Assembly: GCF_001417955.2 (NCBI RefSeq)
Contig: NZ_LKTM01000001.1
Location: 248,001 to 312,000, forward strand
Reading direction: 5' to 3'
Source of the DNA: Mycobacterium gordonae
Lineage (GTDB): Bacteria > Actinomycetota > Actinomycetes > Mycobacteriales > Mycobacteriaceae
DNA length: 64,000 bases
Positions 1 through 9,341 of the stretch are shown here, one piece after another (the first letter of the stretch is position 1; the number at the start of each line of letters is the position of its first letter). The notes under the pieces are model-generated. The model was not told where the DNA came from and searched no databases. It was given only the letters and a program-made list of their open reading frames with translations. Both the position numbers and the translations under genes were made by a program.

Positions 1-91
1 TCATAGCCATTGCGTGCGCGTGCGAATTTGGGAGCGGCACTAGCTGTCACGTGTGGACCTGCCTTGATTGAAAGGGACACGTTTCGCCCGA

Positions 92-850
92 TCAGTCGCC
101 ACGAGGACCGTGGCCACCGGTAGCGGCGCCACTCGCCGTGTCGGGCCCGCCGGCCGCACCCGCTGCGGCGCCTCCGGTTGCGGTCGCGCCTCCACCTGTG
201 GCAGCACCTCCGGCTGCGGCAGCGACTCCGAAAATGCCGCATGCCGAGGCCGCGGCCCCACCGGCCCCCGCCATAACTGGTAGGGGAACCGCGAGCGGTA
301 TCGCACCCGGCGCAGCCAGCGGCACCACCACCGGTACTGGGCCGGGTAGGACTACCGGGTCGGCGACCCCAGCACCCATGAGCACCGGCCCGCCCTTACC
401 GGCCGGAACCGGAACGGTGCCGGGCACTGGATCGGCAGCGCCGGCCTGCACAACCGGGGCATCCGCACCGCCAACCGCCGCGGCCCCGCCATCGGGTGCA
501 CCCGCAGCCGCCCCTGCGGCTGCCGCGCCGCCCGCACCAGCCGCGCCCCCGGCGACGACACCCCCGCCGTCGGCGGCAGCCGCTGCACCCGCCGCGCCGG
601 CACCTGCTGCACCGACAATGGGTAACGCCAAAGGAACAGCGCCGACGATCGGAACAGGCACGGCACCGGCGATCACGGGGCCGGGCAGCGCCATCGCGAC
701 CGGCGCTGCCTCAGGCGCTGGCTGCTCGACGCAAGCCGGGCCGCCCGCGATGAATGGGACGGCGGCGGACCCTGGGCTAGACGCCAGCGCGCTCCCGCAC
801 CAGACCCCGCCGGTGAGCACCGATATCTGAAATAGTTGGACTACTTTCAC
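92..850 (-). CDS. Secreted Ala/Gly/Pro-rich low-complexity protein
   Basis: The 252-residue product starts at a GTG preceded by GAGGGAG about 8 nt upstream. Residues 1-23 look like a secretion signal, hydrophobic and ending SALA before SSPG. From about residue 65 the chain is mostly Ala, Gly, Val and Pro with no recognisable domain. There are Cys residues at 18 and 40 and another in a SACGIFG stretch. It resembles the low-complexity exported proteins common in mycobacteria, but I do not recognise the family. A long open frame also exists on the opposite strand; the minus strand is preferred for its ribosome binding site and signal peptide. Function unknown. Confidence 0.6.
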   Translation of the reverse strand: MKVVQLFQISVLTGGVWCGSALASSPGSAAVPFIAGGPACVEQPAPEAAPVAMALPGPVIAGAVPVPIVGAVPLALPIVGAAGAGAAGAAAAADGGGVVAGGAAGAGGAAAAGAAAGAPDGGAAAVGGADAPVVQAGAADPVPGTVPVPAGKGGPVLMGAGVADPVVLPGPVPVVVPLAAPGAIPLAVPLPVMAGAGGAAASACGIFGVAAAAGGAATGGGATATGGAAAGAAGGPDTASGAATGGHGPRGD

Positions 851-1363
851 TGAAATTTCTCCCTCGCTTGGGCGATGGTGATTTCGCCGATTGGTGATTG
901 GTCCGAACCGTAGGCGGCGGTGCGAACAATTCCTAGACCACCGATTGAGATGGTTATAGAACCGTTGTTTATTGACCGAAGTACATTCGTGTAATTCGCG
1001 ACTTTATGTGAATTGAGCCATTTGTCCGGACTGCCCCAACGGCACGGCTCTGCTCGCTCAGCAACACGATGAGCTGGATATATGCCCAAAATTGGCCAAG
1101 GCGCCGTGGCCCGGGTGAGCAATTGCCGGATCGAACACGACAGGTTCGTCTCACCGCGGATTATTGTATTTCACGGTAGACCGAAATGGTTCAACCAAGA
1201 CCCGATTGTAGTTCCCCGAACAATTTCGTCTGCGTCTGCGCCGAAATGTTACGCACGGATATTGATGGTCGAGCCCGCTGAATTGCCGACTTTATTCGGT
1301 CGGTTGGCGCATCACTCCTGCCAGACACGCATTACCGCAGCGGTGAGTGCTCGGCAGGGCCGG
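851..1363. other. Non-coding stretch of lower GC
   Basis: This 513-base gap separates the secreted protein from the flavoprotein. It is visibly richer in A and T than its surroundings, especially 930-1010 and 1150-1280. Short open frames cross it, but they use codons such as AAT, AAA, ATA and TCA that are rare in this genome and show no family motif. It probably carries the promoter of the secreted-protein gene. I see no hairpin, repeat or RNA gene that I can name. Confidence 0.5.
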
Positions 1364-2980
1364 CTACTGATTCCCGAGATCTGCGGCGGCGTGTTTGCCG
1401 GCACGCCGACCGGCGTACACGCAGTCGGCGAGTGAGAGCCCGCTGACGTAGGAGTTGGAGCAGATTCCGGTCGCGGTCCGTCCCGCGCTGTACAGGCCGG
1501 GAATCGGCGAACCGGCCTTGTCGAGAACCGCGCCGGTGCCTTCGTCGACGCGGATGCCGCCCAGGGTCAGCATCGGTGTCGGGTTGAGCAGATTCGGCCG
1601 GATCGAGATGTTCAGCAGCGTGAAGGGCGGCTTGCTGATCCGTCGGACGAAGTCCGCCGGCTTGCCGGCCGGGTCCGCGGTCCCGGTGTCGATGGCGCTG
1701 TTGTGCGCCTGCACGGTGGCGACCAGACCGTCGGCGTCGATGCCGGCCCGTTGTGCGACGTCCTGCAGGGAGGCGCCCTTGACCGAGTCGAGGAACATCA
1801 GCGCCGCCGACTGGGCGCGCTGAAACCACAACGGCTGCTTGATCATTTGCTGACGCGCCTCTTTCATCAGCGATGCGTCGGCAAGGAGCCAGCCCTTGCC
1901 GTGGTGGTGCCGCACCATCTGGTAGCCGACTGCCGCGCCGTAGCGGCTCTCGTCGATGATGCGCTGACCCTGCTCGTCGACGATGATTGCACTGATGAAA
2001 GCGCTTGGGGGCGTGATGAATCGCCACGCCGACACGTTGTCCATCCGCTCGGTGACGGCGCCCGCGCCCTGTGCCATCGCGATACCGCTGCCGTCGTCAC
2101 CGCTGGTGCCGAGCTGAAGTCCGCCTAGGTATTGGGGTGCAAAGCGTTTGACCCATTCGGTGTTGGCCATGTAACCGCCGGCGCAGACGATCACCCCGCG
2201 CCGGGCCTGTATCCGCACCGGCCGCGCGTAGCGCCGCTCGAGATTGCGCAACCGTCGTTCCATCTGAGCTCGCAGCGGCGGGTAGTAGATGCCGGGCTTG
2301 GTCGACAGTCCGGCCAGTCTCGAATAGCGCTTCTGGATGCGCGGCGGAGCGTGGCGCATCGTCGTGGCCTGCACCCCGATCACCCGGCCGGCGGAGTCCT
2401 GGATCAGACGGCTGACCTGCGTGTGCGGTTGGAACCGAACCCCTAGGGCCAGAGCTGATTTGGCCAGGGGTTCATACATCTTCTTGCCCGAGGTGCCCTT
2501 GCCTTTCACCCGGTGTCCGCGTTGCACGGGTGGCGTAACGGCGCGGAACGCACCGGCGTTCTCACTGCCGGAGTGGTACAGGTAGTAGTGATTGTTGGGG
2601 TAGGACGTCTTGTACGGGCACACCGTGGAATCGAACGGCACGCCGTAATCGCTGAGCCAGCGGATCATTTCGGGGCTGCCCGCCACGAATGACTCCAGGG
2701 TTTGCGGGCTTACGGCGTCGCCGACTTCGAGGCGGAGATACGTCAGCATCTGCTCGTAGCTGTCGCTCACGCCGGCCTGCTCCTGCACCCAGGTGCCGCC
2801 GCCGGCGTAGATGATGCCGCCGGACACAGCGGTCGACCCGCCACCGTTCGCGCGATCCAGCGCCAGCACGTCGGCCCCGTTCTCACGGGCGGCGATGGCG
2901 GCACACGTGCCCGCTGCGCCGAAGCCCACCACCACCACGTCGGCTGATTCGTCGAACTTTGTCGATTCGACCGTGCTCAT
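1364..2980 (-). CDS. FAD-dependent oxidoreductase, KstD/fumarate reductase superfamily
   Basis: The 538-residue protein has an N-terminal dinucleotide-binding motif GFGAAGTCAA at about residues 19-28, then a GGGST motif where FAD-binding proteins of the fumarate reductase/3-ketosteroid dehydrogenase superfamily contact FAD. The C-terminus has PGLYSAGRTATG followed by a Gly-rich cap, the usual second FAD contact. Such enzymes remove or add hydrogen next to a ketone, often on steroids. It lies 110 bp downstream of the thiolase on the same strand and may share its promoter and the KstR2-type operator. The start ATG has GGAG 7 nt upstream. The substrate is inferred only from context; fumarate reductase-like chemistry is the alternative. 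Confidence 0.85.
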   Translation of the reverse strand: MSTVESTKFDESADVVVVGFGAAGTCAAIAARENGADVLALDRANGGGSTAVSGGIIYAGGGTWVQEQAGVSDSYEQMLTYLRLEVGDAVSPQTLESFVAGSPEMIRWLSDYGVPFDSTVCPYKTSYPNNHYYLYHSGSENAGAFRAVTPPVQRGHRVKGKGTSGKKMYEPLAKSALALGVRFQPHTQVSRLIQDSAGRVIGVQATTMRHAPPRIQKRYSRLAGLSTKPGIYYPPLRAQMERRLRNLERRYARPVRIQARRGVIVCAGGYMANTEWVKRFAPQYLGGLQLGTSGDDGSGIAMAQGAGAVTERMDNVSAWRFITPPSAFISAIIVDEQGQRIIDESRYGAAVGYQMVRHHHGKGWLLADASLMKEARQQMIKQPLWFQRAQSAALMFLDSVKGASLQDVAQRAGIDADGLVATVQAHNSAIDTGTADPAGKPADFVRRISKPPFTLLNISIRPNLLNPTPMLTLGGIRVDEGTGAVLDKAGSPIPGLYSAGRTATGICSNSYVSGLSLADCVYAGRRAGKHAAADLGNQ

Positions 2981-3090
2981 CGCCCAACTCCAATCAAGCT
3001 CGTTCTCCGCTCGTGGACTCTAGAGCGTCGCGGTGTCGCGATAGACGCGATCGGCCGTTGTAGGCATATCTTGCCTCGCCGATGCAACGG

Positions 3091-4239
3091 TTACAGCCGC
3101 TCGATGATGGTCACGTTGGCGGTTCCCCCGCCTTCGCACATTGTCTGCAGCCCGTATCGGCCGCCGGTGCGCTCAAGCTCGTTGAGCATGGTGGTGAACA
3201 GCTTGGCCCCGGTAGCACCCAGTGGATGGCCCAGCGCGATCGCACCGCCGTTGGGATTCACCTTCGCCGGATCGGCCTTGATCTCCTTGAGCCAAGCGAG
3301 AACCACCGGCGCGAAGGCTTCGTTGATCTCCACGGTGTCGATGTCGTCGATGCAGAGTCCGGTCTTCTCCAGCGCGTACCGGGTCGCGGGGATGGGTCCG
3401 GTCAGCATGAACACCGGGTCGGCACCCCGCGCACTGATGTGGTGAATGCGAGCCCGCGGTGTCAGCTGGTGGTCTCTGACGGCCTGCTCGGAGGCCAGCA
3501 GCACCGCGCTCGCACCATCGGAAATCTGGCTGGCCAGCGCGGCTGTCACCCGTCCGCCCTCGGTCAATGTCTTGAGTCCCGCCATCTTCTGCAGCGTCGT
3601 TTCACGCGGCCCTTCGTCGGTGCGGAAGTCGCCGACCCGTACGATCTCGTTGTCGAAATGCTTGGCCTGGATGGCCGATAGCGCACGCTCGTGACTGGAC
3701 AGCGCGAACTCCTCCATCTCCTCCCGGGACAAATTCCATTTCTGCGCAATCAGTTCGGCACCGCGGAACTGCGAAATCTCTTCGTCGCCGTATCGGCGCT
3801 GCCAACCTTCGGATTCCGCGGTCGCGGTGGTGAAGCCGTACTGTTCACCGGCTCGGCGGGCCGAGGAAATCGGGATCCGGCTCATGCTCTGCACGCCGCC
3901 GGCCAGGATGATGTCCGCTGTTCCGGCCATGATTGCCTGTGCACCAAAGGAAATCGCCTGCTGGCTGGATCCGCACTGCCGGTCGACGGTGACGCCGGGA
4001 ACCTCCTCTGGATAACCCGCGGCCAGCCACGAAGTCCGCGCGATGTTGCCGGACTGGCCGCCGATCGCGTCGACGCACCCGACCACCACGTCGTCGACGG
4101 CACCCGGGTCGACGTCGACCCTTTTGAACAGCCCTTGAAACACGCGTGCTGCCAGATCAATTGGATGCACACCGGCGAGGGATCCGTTGCGCTTGCCGAC
4201 CGCGGTACGGACAGCCTCCACGATGTAGGCCTCAGGCAT
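3091..4239 (-). CDS. Acetyl-CoA acetyltransferase (thiolase), FadA6-like
   Basis: This 382-residue thiolase should cleave a 3-ketoacyl-CoA with free CoA. The nucleophile Cys89 sits in DRQCGSSQQ, the NEAFA motif follows, then GGAIALGHPLGATGA with the catalytic His, and MCEGGG near the C-terminus carries the second Cys. The sequence closely resembles M. tuberculosis FadA6 (Rv3556c, from memory), the thiolase of steroid C/D-ring degradation. The start at 4239 is chosen because AAGGAGT lies 7 nt upstream; the open frame runs further but without family similarity. A KstR2-type operator lies 94 bp upstream. Whether this is fadA6 itself or a paralogue cannot be told here, because the neighbouring genes are not the usual ones. 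Confidence 0.93.
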   Translation of the reverse strand: MPEAYIVEAVRTAVGKRNGSLAGVHPIDLAARVFQGLFKRVDVDPGAVDDVVVGCVDAIGGQSGNIARTSWLAAGYPEEVPGVTVDRQCGSSQQAISFGAQAIMAGTADIILAGGVQSMSRIPISSARRAGEQYGFTTATAESEGWQRRYGDEEISQFRGAELIAQKWNLSREEMEEFALSSHERALSAIQAKHFDNEIVRVGDFRTDEGPRETTLQKMAGLKTLTEGGRVTAALASQISDGASAVLLASEQAVRDHQLTPRARIHHISARGADPVFMLTGPIPATRYALEKTGLCIDDIDTVEINEAFAPVVLAWLKEIKADPAKVNPNGGAIALGHPLGATGAKLFTTMLNELERTGGRYGLQTMCEGGGTANVTIIERL

Positions 4240-4333
4240 TTCAGACTCCTTCGTTGATGATCCCGCCCACGACGAGGTCGAGATACTGCCGACCGAGTTG
4301 CTCTGCGGTGAGGGGGCCGCCGGCAGCGTAACA

Positions 4334-4347
4334 ACCAAGCGCTTGCT
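4334..4347. promoter_or_regulatory. KstR2-type operator
   Basis: ACCAAGCGCTTGCT matches the KstR2 consensus AnCAAGnnCTTGnT at every fixed position, and the symmetry extends to 4351 (ACCAAGC...GCTTGGT). KstR2 is the TetR repressor that controls cholesterol ring C/D catabolism in mycobacteria. The site lies between the divergent thiolase and enoyl-CoA hydratase genes, so it could control both. The match is seen directly; binding is inferred. Confidence 0.75.
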
Positions 4348-4465
4348 TGGTCAACACATTCGTCGTACGGTGAAGCGTCATGAGGAGTGCGAACGCGCGG
4401 GAAGCACGCCACCGCCGGATGAGCCGGCGCCGGCGGCACACCATCACGAAGGAAGGTTCAGGCCT

Positions 4466-5314
4466 GTGACGGTCCCCCACGAACAAGACGTCGTAACCTA
4501 CTCCGTGACAGATGATTTGGCTGTGGTGACGATGAACCGGCCCCGATACCGCAATGCCCAGAATTCGGTGATGACATACGCTCTTGACGCCGCGTTCCGG
4601 CGAGCGGTGGAGGATGATGCGGTCAAGGTGATAGTCCTCGCGGGCAGCGGTGAGCACTTCAGCGCCGGACATGACATCGGCTCACCGGGCCGCGATCACC
4701 ATGTGCGTTACAGCAACGAAGCGGTTCTGTGGTGGGACCACGTCGACAAGCCAGGGGGAGACCAGCGCTTCGCGCGGGAAACGGAAGTCTACTTGGGTAT
4801 GTGCCGGCGCTGGCGTGAGATCCCGAAGCCGATGATTGCGATGGTGCAGGGAGCATGCATCGCCGGCGGATTGATGCTCGCCTGGGTTTGCGATCTGATT
4901 GTGGCCTCAGAAGATGCGTTCTTCGCCGACCCGGTCGTGCGCATGGGGATTCCGGGCGCCGAGTACTTCGCGCATCCGTGGGTGCTCGGAGCTCGGTTTG
5001 CGAAGGAAATCCTTTACACCGGTGATCGATTCACCGCGCGGCGCGCCTACGAGGTGGGCATGGTCAACCGGGTGATTCCACGCGCGCATCTCGAGCAAGA
5101 GACCTTTGCCATCGCAGCCCGCATCGCGAAGATGCCCCGGTTCGGCCTTGCGTTGGCCAAGAAGGCGGTTAACCAGTGTGAAGACCAGATGGGTATGCGG
5201 AACGGAATCGATGCGGTGTTCGGACTACATCATTTCGCGCACGCCCACAACGCCGAGGTGGGGGCGGGCCCATTGGGCGGAGTCGACGTGAAAGACATGG
5301 CGCGAGAACCATGA
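4466..5314 (+). CDS. Enoyl-CoA hydratase/isomerase family protein
   Basis: The 282-residue crotonase-fold protein would hydrate an enoyl-CoA or act on a related CoA ester. The oxyanion-hole segment is GEHFSAGHDIG, and a second Gly-rich segment IAGGLMLAWVCDLIVAS follows, with an FADPVVRMGIPG stretch after it. An insertion of roughly 25 residues after the first motif (containing HHVRYSNEAVLWWD) is longer than in short EchA proteins. The GTG at 4466 is chosen because similarity begins there and GAAGGAAGG precedes it; upstream codons read in frame are low-complexity. It diverges from the thiolase across the KstR2-type operator. Confidence 0.9.
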   Translation: MTVPHEQDVVTYSVTDDLAVVTMNRPRYRNAQNSVMTYALDAAFRRAVEDDAVKVIVLAGSGEHFSAGHDIGSPGRDHHVRYSNEAVLWWDHVDKPGGDQRFARETEVYLGMCRRWREIPKPMIAMVQGACIAGGLMLAWVCDLIVASEDAFFADPVVRMGIPGAEYFAHPWVLGARFAKEILYTGDRFTARRAYEVGMVNRVIPRAHLEQETFAIAARIAKMPRFGLALAKKAVNQCEDQMGMRNGIDAVFGLHHFAHAHNAEVGAGPLGGVDVKDMAREP

Positions 5315-5344
5315 TCGGCTCTGTTGCAGCGCTTGGCGGCAGCG

Positions 5345-6103
5345 CTATTCGCGGTCTTCGTCGATATCGACGACGACCGCGGTGACGTTGTCCGGCCCGC
5401 CCGCCTGCAGGGCCGCCTCGATCAGCGCCTGGCACGCGTCGGCAGGCTCAGGATGGGAGTCCAGGATCTGCGCCAGGGATGGGTCGTCGACCACACCGTG
5501 CAGTCCGTCGCTGGACAGCAGGATCCGGTCACCGGGCAGCAGATCCACCGCCGCCGCGTCCGGTAGGGCTTGCGGGAACATCGCCACATGCCGGGTCAGT
5601 ATCGCCCGCGCGGGGTGGCGCTCGGCTTCCTCGATCGAGACCTCGCCGGCGTCGATCATGTCCTGAATCACACTGTGGTCGCGCGTGATCTGCTGCAGGT
5701 TCTGTTCGCGGAACAGATAGGCCCGGCTGTCGCCCAGATGGCCGACCAGCGCCCGCCCGCCCGCTACCAGGACGGCCACCACTGTGGTGTTCGCGCCGGC
5801 GGCACGGTCGTCGGTGGCCGCGAAAGCCCGGAAATCATCGCAGTATTCGACGATGGCGCGGCCCAACAGGTCGGCGGCGGCCTCGCCGTCGAGGTCATCG
5901 GGTTTGAGATGCCGGTTCACATACGTCGGCAGCAATTCCACCACCAACGCGGCCGCCAGGGCGCCGTCGGTGCTGCACGCCACCCCGTCGGCCACGATGA
6001 ACAGTGACCGCTCCGGATAGGCGCCCCAGCTGTCCTGGTTGGTTGCGCGGATCCGGCCGATGTCGGACAGGCCGGCGAATTTACGCACCCGGGCCGCCGT
6101 CAT
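5345..6103 (-). CDS. PP2C-family serine/threonine phosphatase
   Basis: The 252-residue protein has the PP2C metal-site motifs in order: RATNQDSWG, VADGV, GHLGDSRAYLFR, LLSSDGL and GGPDNVTAVVV. The Gly pair that normally follows the second Asp-Gly is absent (VADGVACSTDG). There is no membrane segment, so it should be a soluble cytosolic phosphatase acting on phosphoproteins. Its start codon overlaps the stop of the Rieske gene (ATGA), indicating translational coupling. It is the last gene of a three-gene operon, an unusual place for a phosphatase; an RsbW-like kinase and STAS protein lie 3 kb upstream. Confidence 0.92.
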   Translation of the reverse strand: MTAARVRKFAGLSDIGRIRATNQDSWGAYPERSLFIVADGVACSTDGALAAALVVELLPTYVNRHLKPDDLDGEAAADLLGRAIVEYCDDFRAFAATDDRAAGANTTVVAVLVAGGRALVGHLGDSRAYLFREQNLQQITRDHSVIQDMIDAGEVSIEEAERHPARAILTRHVAMFPQALPDAAAVDLLPGDRILLSSDGLHGVVDDPSLAQILDSHPEPADACQALIEAALQAGGPDNVTAVVVDIDEDRE

Positions 6104-7455
6104 CGCGGACGGCCGGTGTCGCCGCCGGTCATCCGCTCGGATTCGGGCAGGTCGAGGTAGCGCTCCAGGTTGCGGTGCATGTTGATCACCCGGCGCTCTT
6201 CGTTGGACAGCACCAGGTGGGTGAAGCCGGGCTGATGCAGGCCACGCTGCAGGCCCGGAAGCACCCGGATGTCCTGGGTGAGCACAATGCCGGGCTCAGC
6301 GTCCGCGGCCGATATCCGGACGTCGGTCGGCTTGCTGCGGCCGGCGCCCGGCGGCATCCGCGTCATCAGGAACATGGTCAGCTCACCGTGGTCGGGATCG
6401 GCCCCGGGACGCGACGTCATGATGGTCAGGTGGTCGGCGTTGACCAGGAACGTCATGTTGGGGAACACGTTGTACTGGTGCAGGCGGGTCACCCGGTCGG
6501 TGTCGGCCCAGCCCAGATCGACCCCGCGACCGGCGGCAAACGCCCGGGTGCGTGCCGCGATCAGATCGGCGACGGTCTGTCCCGGCTCGCGTTGGTCGGC
6601 GGGAAACGGTGTGCCCTCAACCGCGCCCATCAGTGCGCCCTGGGTGTAAACGTAAGCCTCCCATACCTCTTCGTCGCTGAGCGCGCCCTCGAAGCGCGGG
6701 CTCTGCACCCCGTACGGCTGATCGGACTTACCCGCATGTCGCCAGATCTGCTGTGGCGCATGAACGTCATCGACACATCGCAACAACTCCGGGTGCAGCG
6801 TCTGGATGTGGTACGTCTCGCTGTAACCGTCCGCGATCGTCTTCCAGTTCGCCTCGACCTCGACGGTCAGCGTTGCGTAGCAACGGAAATCGTCGATATG
6901 ACACCACGCGATGTCCTGAGGAATCTCATCCAGGTATTCGGAGAGCGCCATCGCGTCCAGATCCAGGTTCACGAAGACCATGCCCTCAAAGGCAGCTACC
7001 CGGGCCGGGACCAACGGGAAATCAGACATCCGCAGCGAGCCGAAACCTTTGCGGCCGGGCACCCGCTTGAGCGTGCCGGCCAGGTCCCAGGTCCACCCGT
7101 GGTAGCCGCACTTGAGTTCACGCAGCCCCGAACCCGAACCCACGCACAGCGAGTTGCCGCGATGGCGGCAGGCGTTCTGAAACGCGCGCAGCTCGCCGTC
7201 GTCGTCGCGGACGATCAACACACCGTATGGGCCGCAACGGTATTCGAAGTAGTCGCCCGGTTCGGCCACATGGTCGACCATGCAGGCCACCTGCCACACC
7301 TTCGGCCACATCCGCTCGACCTCCAGCGCGGCGAACGCGGGCGAGTAGTACCGCTCGGCCGGCACCCGGGTGGGCGAGGGCGGCGGGGTGCCGATCGCGT
7401 CCTCTCCGGCGCGGACGGGGGCCTTCGCGCCGGCGTGGACAAGGCGTGTCTTCAC
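6100..7455 (-). CDS. Rieske 2Fe-2S ring-hydroxylating oxygenase, large subunit
   Basis: The 451-residue protein has the Rieske cluster motif CRHRGNSL ... CGYHGW (Cys-X-His and Cys-X2-His) at about residues 93-120. The catalytic-domain mononuclear iron motif SETYHIQTLHPEL follows, preceded by NWKTIADGY. It would hydroxylate an aromatic, steroid or similar ring, with electrons from an unlinked reductase. No small subunit or reductase is adjacent. It begins 9 bp after the amidohydrolase stop and overlaps the phosphatase by 4 nt. The substrate is unknown. Confidence 0.92.
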   Translation of the reverse strand: MKTRLVHAGAKAPVRAGEDAIGTPPPSPTRVPAERYYSPAFAALEVERMWPKVWQVACMVDHVAEPGDYFEYRCGPYGVLIVRDDDGELRAFQNACRHRGNSLCVGSGSGLRELKCGYHGWTWDLAGTLKRVPGRKGFGSLRMSDFPLVPARVAAFEGMVFVNLDLDAMALSEYLDEIPQDIAWCHIDDFRCYATLTVEVEANWKTIADGYSETYHIQTLHPELLRCVDDVHAPQQIWRHAGKSDQPYGVQSPRFEGALSDEEVWEAYVYTQGALMGAVEGTPFPADQREPGQTVADLIAARTRAFAAGRGVDLGWADTDRVTRLHQYNVFPNMTFLVNADHLTIMTSRPGADPDHGELTMFLMTRMPPGAGRSKPTDVRISAADAEPGIVLTQDIRVLPGLQRGLHQPGFTHLVLSNEERRVINMHRNLERYLDLPESERMTGGDTGRPR

Positions 7456-7464
7456 GAAGGCAGC

Positions 7465-9225
7465 TTAACGCGCCCCGCGTACCAGGCGGCCCGGACGGGC
7501 GCCGGTGTCGACGTCCTTGCGCCGGGTGACCGTGCCACTGACGATCGTGGCCGCATATCCGCTGGCGCCCTGCAAGATTCGGCGCCCACCGGCCGGCAGG
7601 TCATAGGCCATGGCCGCGGGGTGCAGAGTCAGGGCGTCCAGGTCGATGACGTTGAGGTCGGCCTTCTTGCCCGCTTCGATGGTGCCGCGATCGGTGAGAC
7701 CGAACAGGTGGGCGGTGTCACGCGACTGCTTGCGGATCACGTACTCCAGCGAGAGCTTCTCGCCGCGGCTGCGGTCCCGGGCCCAGTGCGTCAACAGGAA
7801 GGTGGGATATGAAGCGTCGCAGATCATCCCGCAGTGGGCACCCCCGTCGGAAAGACCCAGCACTCCGGCGGGATGCAGCATCATCTCGCGGATCGCGTCG
7901 TGATTGCCGTCGGCGTAGTTGAACAGCGGCAACATCAGCATCGCCGTCGCGTCGCCCTCGAGCATCAGGTCGTACAGCGTGGACAGCGGGTCCTCACCGC
8001 GCGCGGAAGCGATCGCGGCGACTGTGCGGTCGGGGGTGGGCTCGTAGTCCGGCGGGTTGCCGAGCGCATACAGCCGTCCGAGCGAGTGCTGCACCATCGC
8101 GAACATGCCGTCGAACAGCACGCCCGGGTCCAGGGGCAGGTCGTCCTCGGACAGGATCGCGGCCTTCACCGCGGGATCGGCCAGGCGCTGGGCAAGCTCT
8201 TCGCGGCTGCACTCGGCTTTGAGCCGCCGGTAGGTGGGCCGGTGGGTGAAGCCGTGGTGACCCTGGAATCCGATCATCATGCCGAACGGTCGCGCGGCGA
8301 TCTGTGGGTGCAACCGACTGCCTTCGGCCGCCGCGGCCGCCGAGACGTCCAACTGCTCGCGCCAGAGGTTCGGGTCGGCGTCGACCTGGATCAAAGCGAA
8401 GGACACCGGCCGGTCGATCTCCCGGCTCAACCGGCGCATCCAGTCCAGTTCCTTCTTGGGTCCGACGATGTCTTCACCCGCCGCCCCCTGCGGCGCCAGC
8501 TCGAACACCGCCTGGCCTCCGGCGGCCATCGCGCGGCCCAGTCCGAACAGCTCCTCTTCGGCGGCGAAGGTGCCCGGCACGGGTTCGCCGTCCATCGCCA
8601 CATGCGCGAGGGTGCGCGACGTCGAGAACCCGAGCGCGCCGGCCTCCACCGCCTCCCGGACCAGCCTGCCCATCGCCTCGATGTCTTCAGGGGTGGCCGG
8701 CTCGTTGCGGGCGCCCCGCTCGCCCATCGCATAGGCGCGGACGGCGCCGTGGGCGACCTGGCTGCCGACGTCGACGGCGAACCGCTGCTTGCCGATCGTC
8801 TCGAGGTACTCGGGGTAGGTCTCCCAGCCCCAGGTGATGCCCTCGGTGAGCGCGGTGCCGGGGATGTCTTCGACACCCTCCATCAGCCTGATCAGCCAGT
8901 CCTCGGTACCGGGCCGGACGGGGGCGAAGCCGACCCCGCAGTTGCCGGTGACCACCGTCGTGACACCGTGCCCGCTCGACGGCTCCAGCAGGCTGTCCCA
9001 GCTGACCTGGCCGTCGTAGTGGGTGTGGATGTCGACGAAGCCGGGCGCGACCACGTGCCCCGTCGCATCGATGGTTTCCGCGGCCGCACCGGCGAGCCCG
9101 GGACCGTCGGCGTCGCGGCGCGCGACTTCGACGATCTTGCCGTCCTTGATGCCGATGTCGGCGCGATAGCGCTGCGCGCCGGTGCCGTCCACGACGGTGC
9201 CACCGGTGATTTTCAGATCGAACAT
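7465..9225 (-). CDS. N-acyl-D-amino-acid deacylase-type amidohydrolase
   Basis: The 586-residue protein has the amidohydrolase metal motif [13 protein letters not shown] at about residue 60, then [14 protein letters not shown], typical of the D-aminoacylase subgroup. A C-terminal block with [10 protein letters not shown] and [17 protein letters not shown] completes the composite beta sandwich. It would hydrolyse an amide bond. The start is set at the ATG at 9225, which has GGAGG 5-6 nt upstream. It opens the amidohydrolase-Rieske-phosphatase operon, and a palindrome at 9261-9281 sits in its promoter region. The exact substrate is not predictable. Confidence 0.9.
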   Translation of the reverse strand: MFDLKITGGTVVDGTGAQRYRADIGIKDGKIVEVARRDADGPGLAGAAAETIDATGHVVAPGFVDIHTHYDGQVSWDSLLEPSSGHGVTTVVTGNCGVGFAPVRPGTEDWLIRLMEGVEDIPGTALTEGITWGWETYPEYLETIGKQRFAVDVGSQVAHGAVRAYAMGERGARNEPATPEDIEAMGRLVREAVEAGALGFSTSRTLAHVAMDGEPVPGTFAAEEELFGLGRAMAAGGQAVFELAPQGAAGEDIVGPKKELDWMRRLSREIDRPVSFALIQVDADPNLWREQLDVSAAAAAEGSRLHPQIAARPFGMMIGFQGHHGFTHRPTYRRLKAECSREELAQRLADPAVKAAILSEDDLPLDPGVLFDGMFAMVQHSLGRLYALGNPPDYEPTPDRTVAAIASARGEDPLSTLYDLMLEGDATAMLMLPLFNYADGNHDAIREMMLHPAGVLGLSDGGAHCGMICDASYPTFLLTHWARDRSRGEKLSLEYVIRKQSRDTAHLFGLTDRGTIEAGKKADLNVIDLDALTLHPAAMAYDLPAGGRRILQGASGYAATIVSGTVTRRKDVDTGARPGRLVRGAR

Positions 9226-9260
9226 GGGGGCCTCCGAGGCGGGAACCAAACACTGCTCAT

Positions 9261-9281
9261 TACGCTACGACGCGTAGCGTA
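9261..9281. promoter_or_regulatory. TetR-type palindromic operator candidate
   Basis: TACGCTACG and CGTAGCGTA form perfect 9-bp arms around a 3-nt spacer, 36 bp upstream of the amidohydrolase start. Size and symmetry fit a TetR-family site. No regulator gene is adjacent, so the cognate protein would act from elsewhere. Confidence 0.6.
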
Positions 9282-9341
9282 TATAGCGACGTTAGGCGTC
9301 GCACCCGCCTCAGTCAATGAATCCGGACCAACTCTGGAGAG

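Noticed and set aside
138-830. Long plus-strand open frame opposite the secreted Ala/Gly/Pro protein
   Set aside because: It is Ala/Pro low complexity, a mirror of the GC-rich repeats, with no ribosome binding site or signal; the minus strand has both.
847-1122. 91-codon minus-strand frame whose stop overlaps the secreted protein start (GTGA)
   Set aside because: Codon use (AAT, AAA, ATA, TCA) is unlike the genome and no motif is seen; the overlap appears accidental.
4298-4465. N-terminal extension of the enoyl-CoA hydratase
   Set aside because: It would run through the KstR2-type operator and is Arg/Pro/His-rich without family similarity; the GTG at 4466 has a ribosome binding site.
6004-7812. 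602-codon plus-strand frame
   Set aside because: It is antisense to the Rieske and amidohydrolase genes, which have clear motifs; an effect of high GC at third positions.
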